From Inquilinus ginsengisoli_A (GTDB lineage: Bacteria > Pseudomonadota > Alphaproteobacteria > DSM-16000 > Inquilinaceae), in assembly GCF_031453975.1 (NCBI RefSeq), contig NZ_JAVDPW010000015.1:62001-126000 (forward strand): a stretch of DNA of 64,000 nucleotides. The letters run 5' to 3'. Below the pieces are notes generated by a model. It was not told where the DNA came from, ran no database searches, and saw only the letters and a program-made list of their open reading frames with translations. Shown here piece by piece: positions 17,108 to 25,607 of the stretch. The position numbers were made by a program, and so were the translations under genes. Every line of letters starts with the position of its first letter. The stretch's first letter is position 1.

Positions 17108-18859
17108 TTACAGCACGAAGTCGGCGGCGGTCAGCGCCGGAAAGGCGAAGACGTGGGCCAGGAAGTCGGCGCGCTGGTCGCCGTCCACATCCAGCCGGAT
17201 CTGGACGTGGCCCCCGCCGCCGACCGGCACGATCAGCAGCTCGGCCCCGGCGCCGGTGAACCCGCCGGTGACGATGGTGAAGGCGGTGTCGCCATTGGCG
17301 GCATTGCCATCCGCGTCGATGGCGCCGAGGTCGATGATGTCGCCCTCGGCGGCTGAGAAGCCCGAAATCATGTCGCGGTTGCCGTTCGGCTCGGTGGGGA
17401 CCGCATCGGTGACGGCGGTGAAGACATAGCGGTCCGCGCCCGCGCCGCCTTCCATGAAATCCTGGCCGGCGCCGCCGACCACGATGTCCGCGCCTTCATA
17501 GCCATAGAGATAGTCGTTGCCGCCGTTGCCGCGCAGCGTGTCGTCGCCGGCGCCGCCCGACAGGATGTCGAGATTCTGCGCCCCTTCCAGGATGTCGTCC
17601 CCACCCTCGCCGCTGAAGCTGTTCAACCCGCCCAGGCCGCGGAAGTGGTTGGCGTCGCCGTCGCCGCGCATCGAACAGCCCGCGATCCGGCTGCCCTCGA
17701 TGATCTCGATGCCGCTGAGGTACTGGTCGCCCCGGGCGTCGCCGAAGGCGCGGCCCGGCTCGGTCAGGTCGACCGTCACGCCGGTCACGCTGCTGGCATA
17801 GCTGACGATGTCGATACCGTCGCCGCCGATGAAGCTGTCGGCACCGGCGCCGCCCTCCAGCACGTCGTCGCCGCCGCCGCCGTCCAGCAGGTCGGCGCCG
17901 CCCGCCCCGAACAGGGTGTCGCCATGGGCGCCGCCGGCCAGGCTGTCGGCGAAGCGGCTGCCGCGGATGATCTCGATGGCATCGCCGAAGCTGTCGCCCT
18001 CGGCGTCGCCGCCATGGTTCGCGCCGGTGCCGAGATCGACGGCGATGCCGGCCTGGCTGTGGGCATAGTCGACCGTGTCGGTGCCGATCCCGCCGGTGAA
18101 GACATCGGCGCCGGCGCCGCCCTGCAGGACATCGTCCCCGCCACCGCCCTGAAGGTCGTCGTCGCCGTCCAGCCCGTTCAGGCTGTCATCCGCGTCGCCG
18201 CCGGTCAGGCTGTCGCCGAACAGGCTGCCGTCCAGGATCTCGACCCGGTCGAAGAAGCGGTCGCCCTCGGCGAAGCCGCCATGGGCGGTGCCCGCGGCCA
18301 GATCGATGACCACCCCGGCGTCGCTGATGGCGTAGCTGACCCCGTCCTGGCCGGCGCCGCCGAGGAAGCTGTCGCCGCCCTGGCCGCCGCGCAGCAGGTC
18401 GTCGCCGCTGCCGCCGTCGAGATAATCCGCGCCGCTGCCGCCGTCGAGGATGTCGTCGCCGTCGAGGCCGCGCAGCGTGTCGTCTCCCGCCAGGCCGCGC
18501 AGGGCATTGGCGTTGCCGTCGCCGACGAGGCTGTCGTCGAACAGGCTGCCGCGCACGATCTCGAAGCTGTCGAGGGTGATGTCGCCCTCGGCGCCGCCAT
18601 GGTTGAGGCCGGTGGTCAGGTTGACCGAGACCCCGCTGGCGCTGTCGCCGTAGTTCAGGATGTCGATGCCGTCGCCGCCGATGAAGGTGTCGGCCCCGAG
18701 CCCGCCATAGAGGTTGTCGTCGCCGGCCCCGCCTTCGAGCCAGTCGTCCCCGCCCAGCCCGCGCAGCAGGTCGTTGCCGCCGAGGCCGTAGAGGTTGTCG
18801 TTGCCAGTGTCGTCGCCGAACAGGCGGTCGTCGCCTTCGGTGCCCGGAATCGTCGTCAT
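17108..18859 (-). CDS. RTX / hemolysin-type calcium-binding repeat protein
   Basis: Predicted secreted Ca2+-binding protein, 583 residues, no Sec signal, with many GGxGxDxLx nonapeptides. Four longer modules recur at roughly residues 57-112, 166-220, 255-308 and 345-392. Each has the plan (I/V)xYxxSxxGVxVDL, a GDxxxx(E)I stretch, GSxFxDSLxG, then RTX nonapeptides. The C-terminal 110 residues (DRYVF... IDLGAID... DFVL) resemble the serralysin-type beta-roll end, and the final DFVL looks like a type I secretion signal. ATG 18859 has GGGGGAGAG before it. No type I exporter genes are adjacent. The protein has no recognisable enzymatic domain. Confidence 0.88.
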   Translation of the reverse strand: MTTIPGTEGDDRLFGDDTGNDNLYGLGGNDLLRGLGGDDWLEGGAGDDNLYGGLGADTFIGGDGIDILNYGDSASGVSVNLTTGLNHGGAEGDITLDSFEIVRGSLFDDSLVGDGNANALRGLAGDDTLRGLDGDDILDGGSGADYLDGGSGDDLLRGGQGGDSFLGGAGQDGVSYAISDAGVVIDLAAGTAHGGFAEGDRFFDRVEILDGSLFGDSLTGGDADDSLNGLDGDDDLQGGGGDDVLQGGAGADVFTGGIGTDTVDYAHSQAGIAVDLGTGANHGGDAEGDSFGDAIEIIRGSRFADSLAGGAHGDTLFGAGGADLLDGGGGDDVLEGGAGADSFIGGDGIDIVSYASSVTGVTVDLTEPGRAFGDARGDQYLSGIEIIEGSRIAGCSMRGDGDANHFRGLGGLNSFSGEGGDDILEGAQNLDILSGGAGDDTLRGNGGNDYLYGYEGADIVVGGAGQDFMEGGAGADRYVFTAVTDAVPTEPNGNRDMISGFSAAEGDIIDLGAIDADGNAANGDTAFTIVTGGFTGAGAELLIVPVGGGGHVQIRLDVDGDQRADFLAHVFAFPALTAADFVL

Positions 18860-18959
18860 CTCTCCCCCTGTCGAGATCCGTGGTCGGTCCCGGCGTTCGC
18901 CCCGGGACATGCGTTGGCGGTCTGAATGCGAGGACCGCTGCTGATTTGAAATGCCGGTC

Positions 18960-19018
18960 GAAATCTTCTTACGGAGATCAGTCTAAAGATTTCAATCCAG
19001 CGAAGTCCATGAAATCTT
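18960..19018. promoter_or_regulatory. Three phased GAAATCTT boxes upstream of the RTX gene
   Basis: GAAATCTT occurs at 18960-18967 and 19011-19018, and its complement AAGATTTC at 18986-18993. Spacing is 25-26 bases. They lie in the 301-base gap (18860-19160) between the divergent RTX and cupin genes, in an AT-richer patch about 100 bases before the RTX start. The rest of the gap is GC-rich with nothing else I can identify. Confidence 0.45.
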
Positions 19019-19160
19019 GATGAAGCCCGGCGCAGCGGCAGGCTTGCGACGTTTGCCCGCGCAGTGGCGATCGCGGCCCATCGCCGGCGGCAACTGGCCT
19101 ATCATATCCCTCATCCGGCGCCCCATGGCGGCGGTCGAACCGATCAGGCGGAGAGAAGCG

Positions 19161-19571
19161 ATGAAGGTGATCAAGGCTGCGGCGCGGACCAGCAAGCCGG
19201 CGCCGGCCGACTATTTCACCGGCGCGGTGTGGATGAACGAGGTCGTGGTCGCCGACGGGCCCTCGCGGCTGAACGCGTCGCTTGTGACCTTCAGCCCGGG
19301 GGCCCGGACCAACTGGCACACCCATCCGATCGGCCAGCTGCTGTATGTCACCACGGGCATCGGCCAGGTGCAGAAGCGCGGCGAGCCGCCGATCCTGCTG
19401 CAGCCGGGCGACACCGTGGTGATCCCGCCGGATGTCGAGCATTGGCACGGCGCAGTGCCCAACCACGTCTTCGCCCACCTGGCGATGTGGGAGACCGAAG
19501 GCGCCGGCACGGTCTGGCTCGACCGGGTGTCCGACCTCGAGGCGGCGACCGTGCAGGCGATCCCGGCTTAG
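19161..19571 (+). CDS. Cupin-domain protein (GtHNL / quercetinase-like small cupin)
   Basis: Single-domain cupin, 136 residues. Cupin motif 1 is GARTNWHTHPIGQLLYVTTG and motif 2 is PGDTVVIPPDVEHWHGA. Predicted metal ligands are the two His of HTH, the Gln of GQ, and the His of EHWHG. The pattern HTHxxGQ with EHWHGA matches the small manganese cupins that include a hydroxynitrile lyase from Granulicella. Most relatives have unknown function and lie near oxidoreductases. ATG 19161 follows GGAGAGAAGCG. It stands alone between the RTX gene and the MarR operon end. Confidence 0.85.
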   Translation: MKVIKAAARTSKPAPADYFTGAVWMNEVVVADGPSRLNASLVTFSPGARTNWHTHPIGQLLYVTTGIGQVQKRGEPPILLQPGDTVVIPPDVEHWHGAVPNHVFAHLAMWETEGAGTVWLDRVSDLEAATVQAIPA

Positions 19572-19599
19572 GCCGGCTCACTGTCGCTACGCCTCTCAC

Positions 19600-19633
19600 T
19601 TGTCATGCCACGGTCAAGCCGGGCAATGACAAT
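19600..19633. repeat. Dispersed palindromic repeat, family A (short, single-hairpin form)
   Basis: Reads TTGTCATGCCACGGTCAAGC and ends GGGCAATGACAAT: only the outer ends of the family A element, without the central stem. It lies between the convergent cupin and MarR genes and may be a deletion derivative or a founding unit. Confidence 0.7.
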
Positions 19634-19712
19634 GAAAACCTAGCTCATTCCTGTGGAATCGCTCAGCCGGGCCGGGGAATGACGGCGGGGAAGCAGCCCG
19701 CTGCCGACCGCC

Positions 19713-20183
19713 TCAGCTCAGCTTGCGCAGCAGCGCGATCAGCTGGTTCCGCTCGGCATCGTCCAGCGGGGCCAGCGTCTCCTCGGTGATGCGCAGGGCG
19801 TTGGGCGCGGTGCGTTCGGCCAAGGCGTGGCCGGCGGGGCTCAGCGCCACCTCCAGCCGGCGGCCGTCTTCCGGGTCGGGGCGGGTCTCGATCAGCCCGC
19901 GCTTGCCCAGCCGGTCGACGACGCCCTTGATCGTCGCCGCATCCATCGCGGTGCGGCGGCCCAGCCGGTTCTGCGAGCAGGGGCCGCGCTCCTGCAGCTT
20001 GGCCAGCACCGCCCATTGCGTGGCGGTCAGGTCGTCGCCGATGCCGGCGGCGAACAGTGCGGCATGGCGCTGGCTGACCTGGCGCAGGATGAAGCCGATC
20101 TGGTCATCGAGATGGTAGGGGCCCTCGGGGGCCTTGCGCCGGCGGGTTGTCGAAGCATCAGGCCGGGGTGCGGAGACGGTCAT
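19713..20183 (-). CDS. MarR-family transcriptional regulator
   Basis: Dimeric winged-helix regulator of small-molecule catabolism or efflux, 156 residues. The recognition region is CSQNRLGRRTAMDAATIKGV, followed by the beta-wing RPDPEDGRRLEVALS. It lies 12 bases after livF at the 3' end of the large leftward operon headed by the 6-hydroxynicotinate-reductase-like gene, so it is probably co-transcribed and could report on the imported compound. A separate promoter is not excluded. Confidence 0.9.
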   Translation of the reverse strand: MTVSAPRPDASTTRRRKAPEGPYHLDDQIGFILRQVSQRHAALFAAGIGDDLTATQWAVLAKLQERGPCSQNRLGRRTAMDAATIKGVVDRLGKRGLIETRPDPEDGRRLEVALSPAGHALAERTAPNALRITEETLAPLDDAERNQLIALLRKLS

Positions 20184-20195
20184 CGCGGCTTCCTA

Positions 20196-20897
20196 TCACA
20201 CCGCGAGATAGGCGTCGCGGATCTCCGGCTGCGCCTCCAGCTCCGCCATGGTGCCGCCGAAGCGGATGCGGCCGCTCTCGATGATGTAGGCGCGGTCGCT
20301 GATCAGCCGGGCGAAATGCAGGTTCTGCTCGGACAGCAGGACGCTCAAGCCCTCGCGCTTCATCGCCAGGATGGCGTCGGCCATCTGCTCGACGATCTTC
20401 GGCGCCAGCCCCTCCGACGGCTCGTCCAGCAGCACCAGCGACGGGTTGCCCATCAGGGTGCGGGCGATGGTCAGCATCTGCTGCTCGCCGCCGCTCATCC
20501 GCCCGCCCAGCCGGCCGCGCATCTCGGCCAGGTTGGGGAACAGGGCGTACAGCCGCTCCGGCGTCCAGTCCGGCACGCCCGGCCGCGACGGCTGGCGGCC
20601 GACGGCCAGGTTCTCCTCCACCGTCAGGTCGGTGAAGATGCGCCGGTCCTCGGGCACATAGCCCAGCCCGGCACGGGCGATCTCATAGGTCGCGCGGGTC
20701 GAGATCTCGGCGCCGCCGAACTGGATGCGGCCCTCGCGCCGCGGCACCAGCCCGACCAGCGAGCGGAAGGTGGTGGATTTGCCGGCGCCGTTGCGGCCGA
20801 GGAAGGCGACCACCTCGCCGGCGCCGACCTCGAAGCCGACATCGAACAGGATGTGCGCCGGGCCGTAATGGGCGTTGAGGCCGGAGACGGTCAACAT
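20196..20897 (-). CDS. livF: Branched-chain-type ABC transporter ATPase (LivF family), second system
   Basis: It has 233 residues. Walker A is GRNGAGKS near residues 34-41, the signature is MSGGEQQML, Walker B is LVLLDEPSEGLAP. ATG 20897 overlaps the livG stop by one base (TGATG). A one-codon longer GTG start at 20900 is possible. It belongs to the importer encoded with the predicted N-heterocycle genes. The sequence is clearly different from the first LivF at 5251-5979, so the two systems are not a recent duplication. Confidence 0.93.
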   Translation of the reverse strand: MLTVSGLNAHYGPAHILFDVGFEVGAGEVVAFLGRNGAGKSTTFRSLVGLVPRREGRIQFGGAEISTRATYEIARAGLGYVPEDRRIFTDLTVEENLAVGRQPSRPGVPDWTPERLYALFPNLAEMRGRLGGRMSGGEQQMLTIARTLMGNPSLVLLDEPSEGLAPKIVEQMADAILAMKREGLSVLLSEQNLHFARLISDRAYIIESGRIRFGGTMAELEAQPEIRDAYLAV

Positions 20898-21691
20898 CAC
20901 GCAGTCACCTCTTCCCGGTGCCGGGCGTCGTAGACCAGGCCGTCGCCGAGATAGACGGCGCGGACCTGCGGGTCGCGGCGCACCGTGTCGGGCGGGCCCT
21001 CGGCGATCAGCGCGCCGCGGTTCAGCACCATGATCCGGTCGGCATGCTCGAACACCACATCCATGTCGTGCTCGGTGAACAGCACGCCGATCCGGCGCTC
21101 CCGCGCGATGGTCGCGGTCAGGCGCATCAGCTCGACCCGCTCCTTCGGCGCCATGCCGGCGGTCGGCTCGTCCATCAGCAGCAGCTTCGGGTCGTTGGCC
21201 AGGGCGATCGACAGCTCCAGCCGCTTGACATCGCCATAGGCCAGCTCGCCGCAGGCCCGCCCGGCCGCGTCGCCCAGCCCGACGAGGTCGAGCAGCGCGT
21301 CGGCCTCGCCGCGATGGGCCCGGCCGGCAAAGCCGAAGCCGGCCAAACTCGTCGTGGATATGGGGCGGTGCGACAGCAGCGCGGTCTGCACATTCTCGCG
21401 CACCGTCATCGAGGCGAAGGTGGCGGCGATCTGGAAGGTGCGGCCGACGCCCAGGCGCCACACCCGGCGCGGGGCCAGCCCGGTGGTGTCGAGCCCCATC
21501 AGCCGGATGCGGCCGCCATCGGGCCGGATCTGGCCGTTCAGCATGTTGAAGCAGGTGCTCTTGCCGGCGCCGTTCGGGCCGATCAGGGCCAGGATCTCGC
21601 CGGCCTGCAGCGTGAAACCGACGCCGCGCACCGCCTGCACCCCGGCATAGGATTTGGCCAGGCCCTCGACCTGCAGCAGCGGCGGGCTCAT
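20897..21691 (-). CDS. livG: Branched-chain-type ABC transporter ATPase (LivG family), second system
   Basis: It has 264 residues from ATG 21691. Walker A is GPNGAGKS, RTFQIAATFASMTVREN is the LivG-type Q-loop segment, LAYGDVKRLELSIAL replaces the LSGG signature, and Walker B is LLLMDEPTAGMAP. The end is RAVYLGDGLVYDARH, a form of the LivG tail. It overlaps livHM by 4 bases and livF by one. Confidence 0.93.
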   Translation of the reverse strand: MSPPLLQVEGLAKSYAGVQAVRGVGFTLQAGEILALIGPNGAGKSTCFNMLNGQIRPDGGRIRLMGLDTTGLAPRRVWRLGVGRTFQIAATFASMTVRENVQTALLSHRPISTTSLAGFGFAGRAHRGEADALLDLVGLGDAAGRACGELAYGDVKRLELSIALANDPKLLLMDEPTAGMAPKERVELMRLTATIARERRIGVLFTEHDMDVVFEHADRIMVLNRGALIAEGPPDTVRRDPQVRAVYLGDGLVYDARHREEVTA

Positions 21692-23577
21692 TCCGCGGCC
21701 TCCATGGGGGATGCGGCGGCCGAAACCGAGGCGGCCCCCTTCCGCCGCCTTCCGCGGACCTCCTCGACGAAGCCGACCAGGCCCTTGGGGAAGGCCACGA
21801 CCAGCAGCACGATGATGCCGCCCAGGATCAGCTTCGACAGGTCGGTCTGGCTGACCAGCCAGATCGCCAGCGCCTTGTAGACGATGGCGCCGACCACGGC
21901 GCCGGAGACGGTCTCGATGCCGCCCAGCAGCACCATCACCAGCCCGTCGATCGACACCGGGATGCCGAGATTGTCGGGGAAGACGCTGCCCTTGAGGAAG
22001 GCGAACATCGCCCCGGCCAGCCCGGCCATGGTGCCGGCGACCAGGAAGGCGACCCATTGCACCTTGGGCCGGCCGATGCCGATCGCCTCGGCCCGCTGGG
22101 GCGAATCCCGCACCCCGCGCAGGGCGTAGCCGAAGGGCGAGAAGGTCAGGATGCGCAGGGCGGCGATGCCGGCGGCGGCGACCGCCAGCGCCAGCCAGTA
22201 GAAGCCGGCGGGGCTGGAGGCCCAGGCGGACGGCCAGATCCCCAGCATGCCGTTGTCGCCGCCGGTGACCTCGACCCATTGGGTGGCGACCGACCAGGCG
22301 ATCTGGGCGAAGGCGAGGGTCAGCATGGCGAAGTAGACGCCGGACAGCCGCACGCAGAAGGCGCCGAACAGGGCGGCGCCGAGCAGCCCGAACAGCGGGC
22401 CGGCCAGCAGCGCCGCCTCCATCGGCAGCCCCAGCGCCTTGACCGCGAAGGCCGCGCCATAGGTGCCGAGGCCGAAATAGGCGGCATGGCCGAAGGAGGC
22501 GAGGCCGCCGGTGGTCATCAGGAACTGCAGGCTGGCGGCGAACAGCGCGAAGATCGCGATCTCGGTGGCGACGGTCAGGGCATAGGCGCCGGCCACGGTC
22601 GGCAGCAGGGCTGCAGCCGCGACCACCACCAGCAGGACGATGCGCTCGGTCTTGCCGAAGGGCCGCCAGGGCCGCAGGCCGATGCCGACGGTGGGCCGCG
22701 CCGCCGCCTCCGGCTTGCCCAGCAGGCCCCAGGGCCGCACCACCAGCACGCAGGCCATCACCAGGAACACCAGCACCAGCGAGATGGTGGGGAAGACCAG
22801 GATGCCGAAGGCGTTCAGCTCCGACACCAGCACCGCGGCGATGAAGGCGCCGGGCACGCTGCCCAGGCCGCCGATCACCACCACGACGAAGACCTCGACG
22901 ATGATGCGCAAATCCATGCCGTGGCTGACCGCGTCGCGCGGGATCTGCAGGGCGCCGCCCAGCCCGGCCAGGAAGACGCCGAGCGCGAAGACGCTGGTGA
23001 ACAGCCATTTCTGGTTCACGCCCAGGGCGGCGACCATGTCGCGGTCCTGGGTCGCGGCGCGCACCAGCACGCCCCAGCGGGTGCGCCGGAACAAGAGCCA
23101 CAGCAGGCCCAGCACCACGGGCCCGAGGATGATCAGGAACAAATCGTACAGCGGCAGCGGCTGGCCGAAGACCTGCACCGCGCCCTTCAGCCCCGGCGCC
23201 CGCCGGCCGACCAGATCCTCCGGCCCCCAGATCAGGACCACGAGGTCCTCGACCATCAGGGTGACGCCGAAGGTGGCCAGCAGCTGGAACAGCTCCGGCG
23301 CGCGGTAGATCCGGCGCAGCAGCACGATCTCCAAGAGCGCGCCCAGCACCGCGACAACCAGCGCGGCCAGCACCAGCGCGGCCCAGAAGCCGACGGCGCC
23401 CGACAGCCGCTCGGTCAGGGTGTAGGCGAGGTAGGCGCCCAGCATGTAGAAGGCGCCATGCGCGAAGTTCACGATCCGCGTCACGCCGAAGATGATCGAC
23501 AGGCCGGACGCCACCAGGAACAGCGAAGCGGCGCTGGCCAGGCCGGTCAGGAACTGGGCGACGAGGAAATCCACCAA
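21688..23577 (-). CDS. Fused LivH-LivM ABC transporter permease
   Basis: It has 629 residues. The N-terminal half (about 1-290) is a LivH permease: IVNFAHGAFYMLGAYLAY, RAATQDRDMVAALGVNQK (coupling helix) and IGGLGSVPGAFIAAVL. A 25-residue linker with VRPWGLLGKPEAAARP joins it to a LivM permease (about 315-600): GGLASFGHAAYFGLGTYGA, RGVRDSPQRAEAIGIGRPK, LGGIETVSGAVVGAIV. Both halves are complete, so the single protein can make both transmembrane subunits. The fusion reading frame is continuous and the codon pattern does not change at the joint. A basic C-terminal tail (RGRRRKGAA) follows. Confidence 0.93.
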   Translation of the reverse strand: MVDFLVAQFLTGLASAASLFLVASGLSIIFGVTRIVNFAHGAFYMLGAYLAYTLTERLSGAVGFWAALVLAALVVAVLGALLEIVLLRRIYRAPELFQLLATFGVTLMVEDLVVLIWGPEDLVGRRAPGLKGAVQVFGQPLPLYDLFLIILGPVVLGLLWLLFRRTRWGVLVRAATQDRDMVAALGVNQKWLFTSVFALGVFLAGLGGALQIPRDAVSHGMDLRIIVEVFVVVVIGGLGSVPGAFIAAVLVSELNAFGILVFPTISLVLVFLVMACVLVVRPWGLLGKPEAAARPTVGIGLRPWRPFGKTERIVLLVVVAAAALLPTVAGAYALTVATEIAIFALFAASLQFLMTTGGLASFGHAAYFGLGTYGAAFAVKALGLPMEAALLAGPLFGLLGAALFGAFCVRLSGVYFAMLTLAFAQIAWSVATQWVEVTGGDNGMLGIWPSAWASSPAGFYWLALAVAAAGIAALRILTFSPFGYALRGVRDSPQRAEAIGIGRPKVQWVAFLVAGTMAGLAGAMFAFLKGSVFPDNLGIPVSIDGLVMVLLGGIETVSGAVVGAIVYKALAIWLVSQTDLSKLILGGIIVLLVVAFPKGLVGFVEEVRGRRRKGAASVSAAASPMEAAE

Positions 23578-23599
23578 GCCTCTCCCGTTACTTGTTCTA

Positions 23600-23759
23600 G
23601 TCCCCCCTCCCCCTGCGGGAGGGGGTAGGGGGAGGGGGTTGCCGATGCGGGACTCCGGCGTTGCCGGTTTTAAATTGCTCTCGAGGTCGGACCATCCGAA
23701 CGGTTCTCGCGGGCCCGAACCCCCTCCCCCTAGCCCCCTCCCGCGAGGGGAGGGGGGAC
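23600..23759. repeat. Long GC-rich inverted repeat, family C (copy 1)
   Basis: Left arm about 23600-23640 (CCCCCTCCCCCTGCGGGAGG onward) and right arm about 23719-23759 are inverted copies of each other, each itself a hairpin (GGGGAGGG/CCCTCCCC). Between them is an 80-base core that differs between copies. Located between the binding-protein and livHM genes of one operon. Confidence 0.85.
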
Positions 23760-23767
23760 AAGGAGGG

Positions 23768-24970
23768 CTATTCCGCTGGCCGCAGCTTGGCGACCTCGGC
23801 GTCGCTCGGCAGGTAGGCGGCGCCGTCGCGGTACTGGAAGTCGGTCATCACGCCCTTGCCGTCCTCGACCGCGGTCTTGCCGACGAAGGCGCCCAGGGTC
23901 GACTGGTGGTCGGATTTGCGGAAGGTGATCGGGCCGAACGGGCTGTCCAGGCCGATGCCCTCGGCCGCCGCGATCAGCTTGTCGGTGTCGGTCGACCCGG
24001 CCTTGGCCAGGATCGCCGCCGCCGCCTTCATCGTGGTGTAGCCGACGATCGAGCCCAGGCGCGGATAGTCGTTGTACTTGGCCTGGTACGCCTTCAGGAA
24101 CGCGTCATGCTCCGGGGTGTGCAGCGCGTACCAGGGATAGCCGGTGACGATCCAGCCGGCCGGGGTCTCGTCCTTCAGCGGGTCGAGGTATTCCGGCTCG
24201 CCGGTCAGGAAGCTCACCACCGACCGGCCGTCGAACAGGCCGCGGGTGTTGCCCTCGCGCACGAACTTCACCAAATCGGCGCCGAAGGTGACGTTCAGGA
24301 TGGCCTCGGGCTGGGCCGCGGCCAGGGCCTGGGTCACGGCGCCGGCGTCGATCTTGCCCTGCGGCGGCCACTGCTCGTTCACCCATTCGATGTCCGGGCG
24401 CTTGGCCGACAGCAGCTGCTTGAACACTGCCACGGCCGACTGGCCGTATTCGTAGTTCGGCGCCACCGTGGCCCAGCGCTTGGCCGGCAGCTTCGCTGCC
24501 TCCTCCGCCAGCATCGCCGCCTGCATGTAGTTCGACGGGCGCAGGCGGAAGGTGTAGCGGTTGCCGTTGGCCCAGGTAACGGCGTCGGTCAGCGGTTCGG
24601 CGGCCAGGAAGAAGACCTTCTTCTGCTTGGCGAAATCCGACACGGCGAGGCCGATGTTGGAGAAGAAGGTGCCGGCCAGCATGGTGACGCCTTCGCTCGA
24701 CACCAGCTCATTGGCGGCGGTCACGGCGTCGGCTGGCTTGCCGCCATCGTCCTTGGAGACGACGACCAGCTTCTGCCCGTTCACGCCGCCGGCGGCGTTG
24801 ATCTCCTCGATCGCCAGCTGCCAGCCCTTGCGGTAGGGCTCGGTGAAGGCCGGCAAGGCCGAATAGCTGTTGATCTCGCCGATCTTGATCTCCTGCGCCC
24901 CGGCGGCGGCCGGGGTGCCGAGGGCGGCGATCAGCGCCAGCGCCGCCGCCACGTGAAACCTTGCCTTCAT
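23768..24970 (-). CDS. Periplasmic ABC substrate-binding protein (Peripla_BP_6), second system
   Basis: It has 400 residues with a Sec signal peptide (MKARF, hydrophobic core, AAAGA/QE near residue 25). The mature opening QEIKIGEINSYSALPAFTEP departs from the usual GPLTG form and is closer to binding proteins for aromatic or amide ligands. The hinge and domain-2 segments AAEPLTDAVTWANGNRYTFRL and GYTTMKAAAAILAKAG are family-like. It lies 52 bases after the DUF1185 pair and 190 bases (with a repeat) before livHM. By context the ligand may be nicotinate or a related N-heterocycle; the sequence does not prove this. Confidence 0.9.
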   Translation of the reverse strand: MKARFHVAAALALIAALGTPAAAGAQEIKIGEINSYSALPAFTEPYRKGWQLAIEEINAAGGVNGQKLVVVSKDDGGKPADAVTAANELVSSEGVTMLAGTFFSNIGLAVSDFAKQKKVFFLAAEPLTDAVTWANGNRYTFRLRPSNYMQAAMLAEEAAKLPAKRWATVAPNYEYGQSAVAVFKQLLSAKRPDIEWVNEQWPPQGKIDAGAVTQALAAAQPEAILNVTFGADLVKFVREGNTRGLFDGRSVVSFLTGEPEYLDPLKDETPAGWIVTGYPWYALHTPEHDAFLKAYQAKYNDYPRLGSIVGYTTMKAAAAILAKAGSTDTDKLIAAAEGIGLDSPFGPITFRKSDHQSTLGAFVGKTAVEDGKGVMTDFQYRDGAAYLPSDAEVAKLRPAE

Positions 24971-25022
24971 CCCTGTCTCCTTCGTGTCCCTGTCGGTTGG
25001 GCTGCCTTGTGGTTTGCCCGAT

Positions 25023-25607
25023 TCAGCGCAGGCCGTCTTCGCCCTTGATCTCGCTCGTCTTCAGGCCGCCGACCCGGGGCAGGGGGCGGCCGCTGTCGGT
25101 GACCGCCACCGCGACCACGATCTCGCCGGCGCGCGGCGCATCGGCGATGCGCACCTCCATGCCGTCGAAATGGCTGCGGACATAGGCCGCGTCCTTGTGG
25201 CCCAGCGGGATGTCCAGCGCCACGCCGGGACCGCCGCGTTTCTTCGAGGACGGGATCAGCGCCGCACCCTTGCCCAGCACCTTGCGGACAGGGGTGCCCA
25301 GCTTCGGGTGCAGGATGGCGGCGGCGTGCTCCAGCTCGCCATTCTCGCCCACCGCCGCGGCCTTGCCGTAGCTTTCGGCGCGGGATCCCTCGATGCCCAG
25401 CGCCGCCACGGCTTTCGCGGCCAGCAGCGCGCCCAGCTCCTCGCCGATCTCGAACAGCTCGGTCAGGTCGTCGACATAGCGGCCGGCGAAGGGATTCTCG
25501 ATCACCGCCACCGCGGCGGCGCGGCGGGTCGGCGGGGTCACCGGCCGGCCCATCTCGGTCACCGTTTCCTCGACGACCGTCACGATTTTTCTGATCTTGG
25601 CGCTCAT
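25023..25607 (-). CDS. DUF1185 / PF06684 'amino acid synthesis' family protein, copy 2
   Basis: It has 194 residues, paralogous to the gene immediately before it. Shared features: VIENPFAGRYVDDL near residues 35-48, an ELEHAA segment, a GGPGVALDIPLGHKDAAYVR stretch, a SHFDGMEV segment, and the identical end SEIKGEDGLR. PF06684 has a chorismate-mutase-like fold in the one structure I recall, but no proven reaction. ATG 25607 overlaps the upstream copy by 4 bases. It differs from copy 1 in about half its positions, so the pair is old and may form a mixed complex. Confidence 0.88.
   Translation of the reverse strand: MSAKIRKIVTVVEETVTEMGRPVTPPTRRAAAVAVIENPFAGRYVDDLTELFEIGEELGALLAAKAVAALGIEGSRAESYGKAAAVGENGELEHAAAILHPKLGTPVRKVLGKGAALIPSSKKRGGPGVALDIPLGHKDAAYVRSHFDGMEVRIADAPRAGEIVVAVAVTDSGRPLPRVGGLKTSEIKGEDGLR

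Noticed and set aside
19161..19571. Cupin as part of the heterocycle operon
   Set aside because: It is on the opposite strand, convergent with the MarR end and separated by a repeat, with no shared operator.
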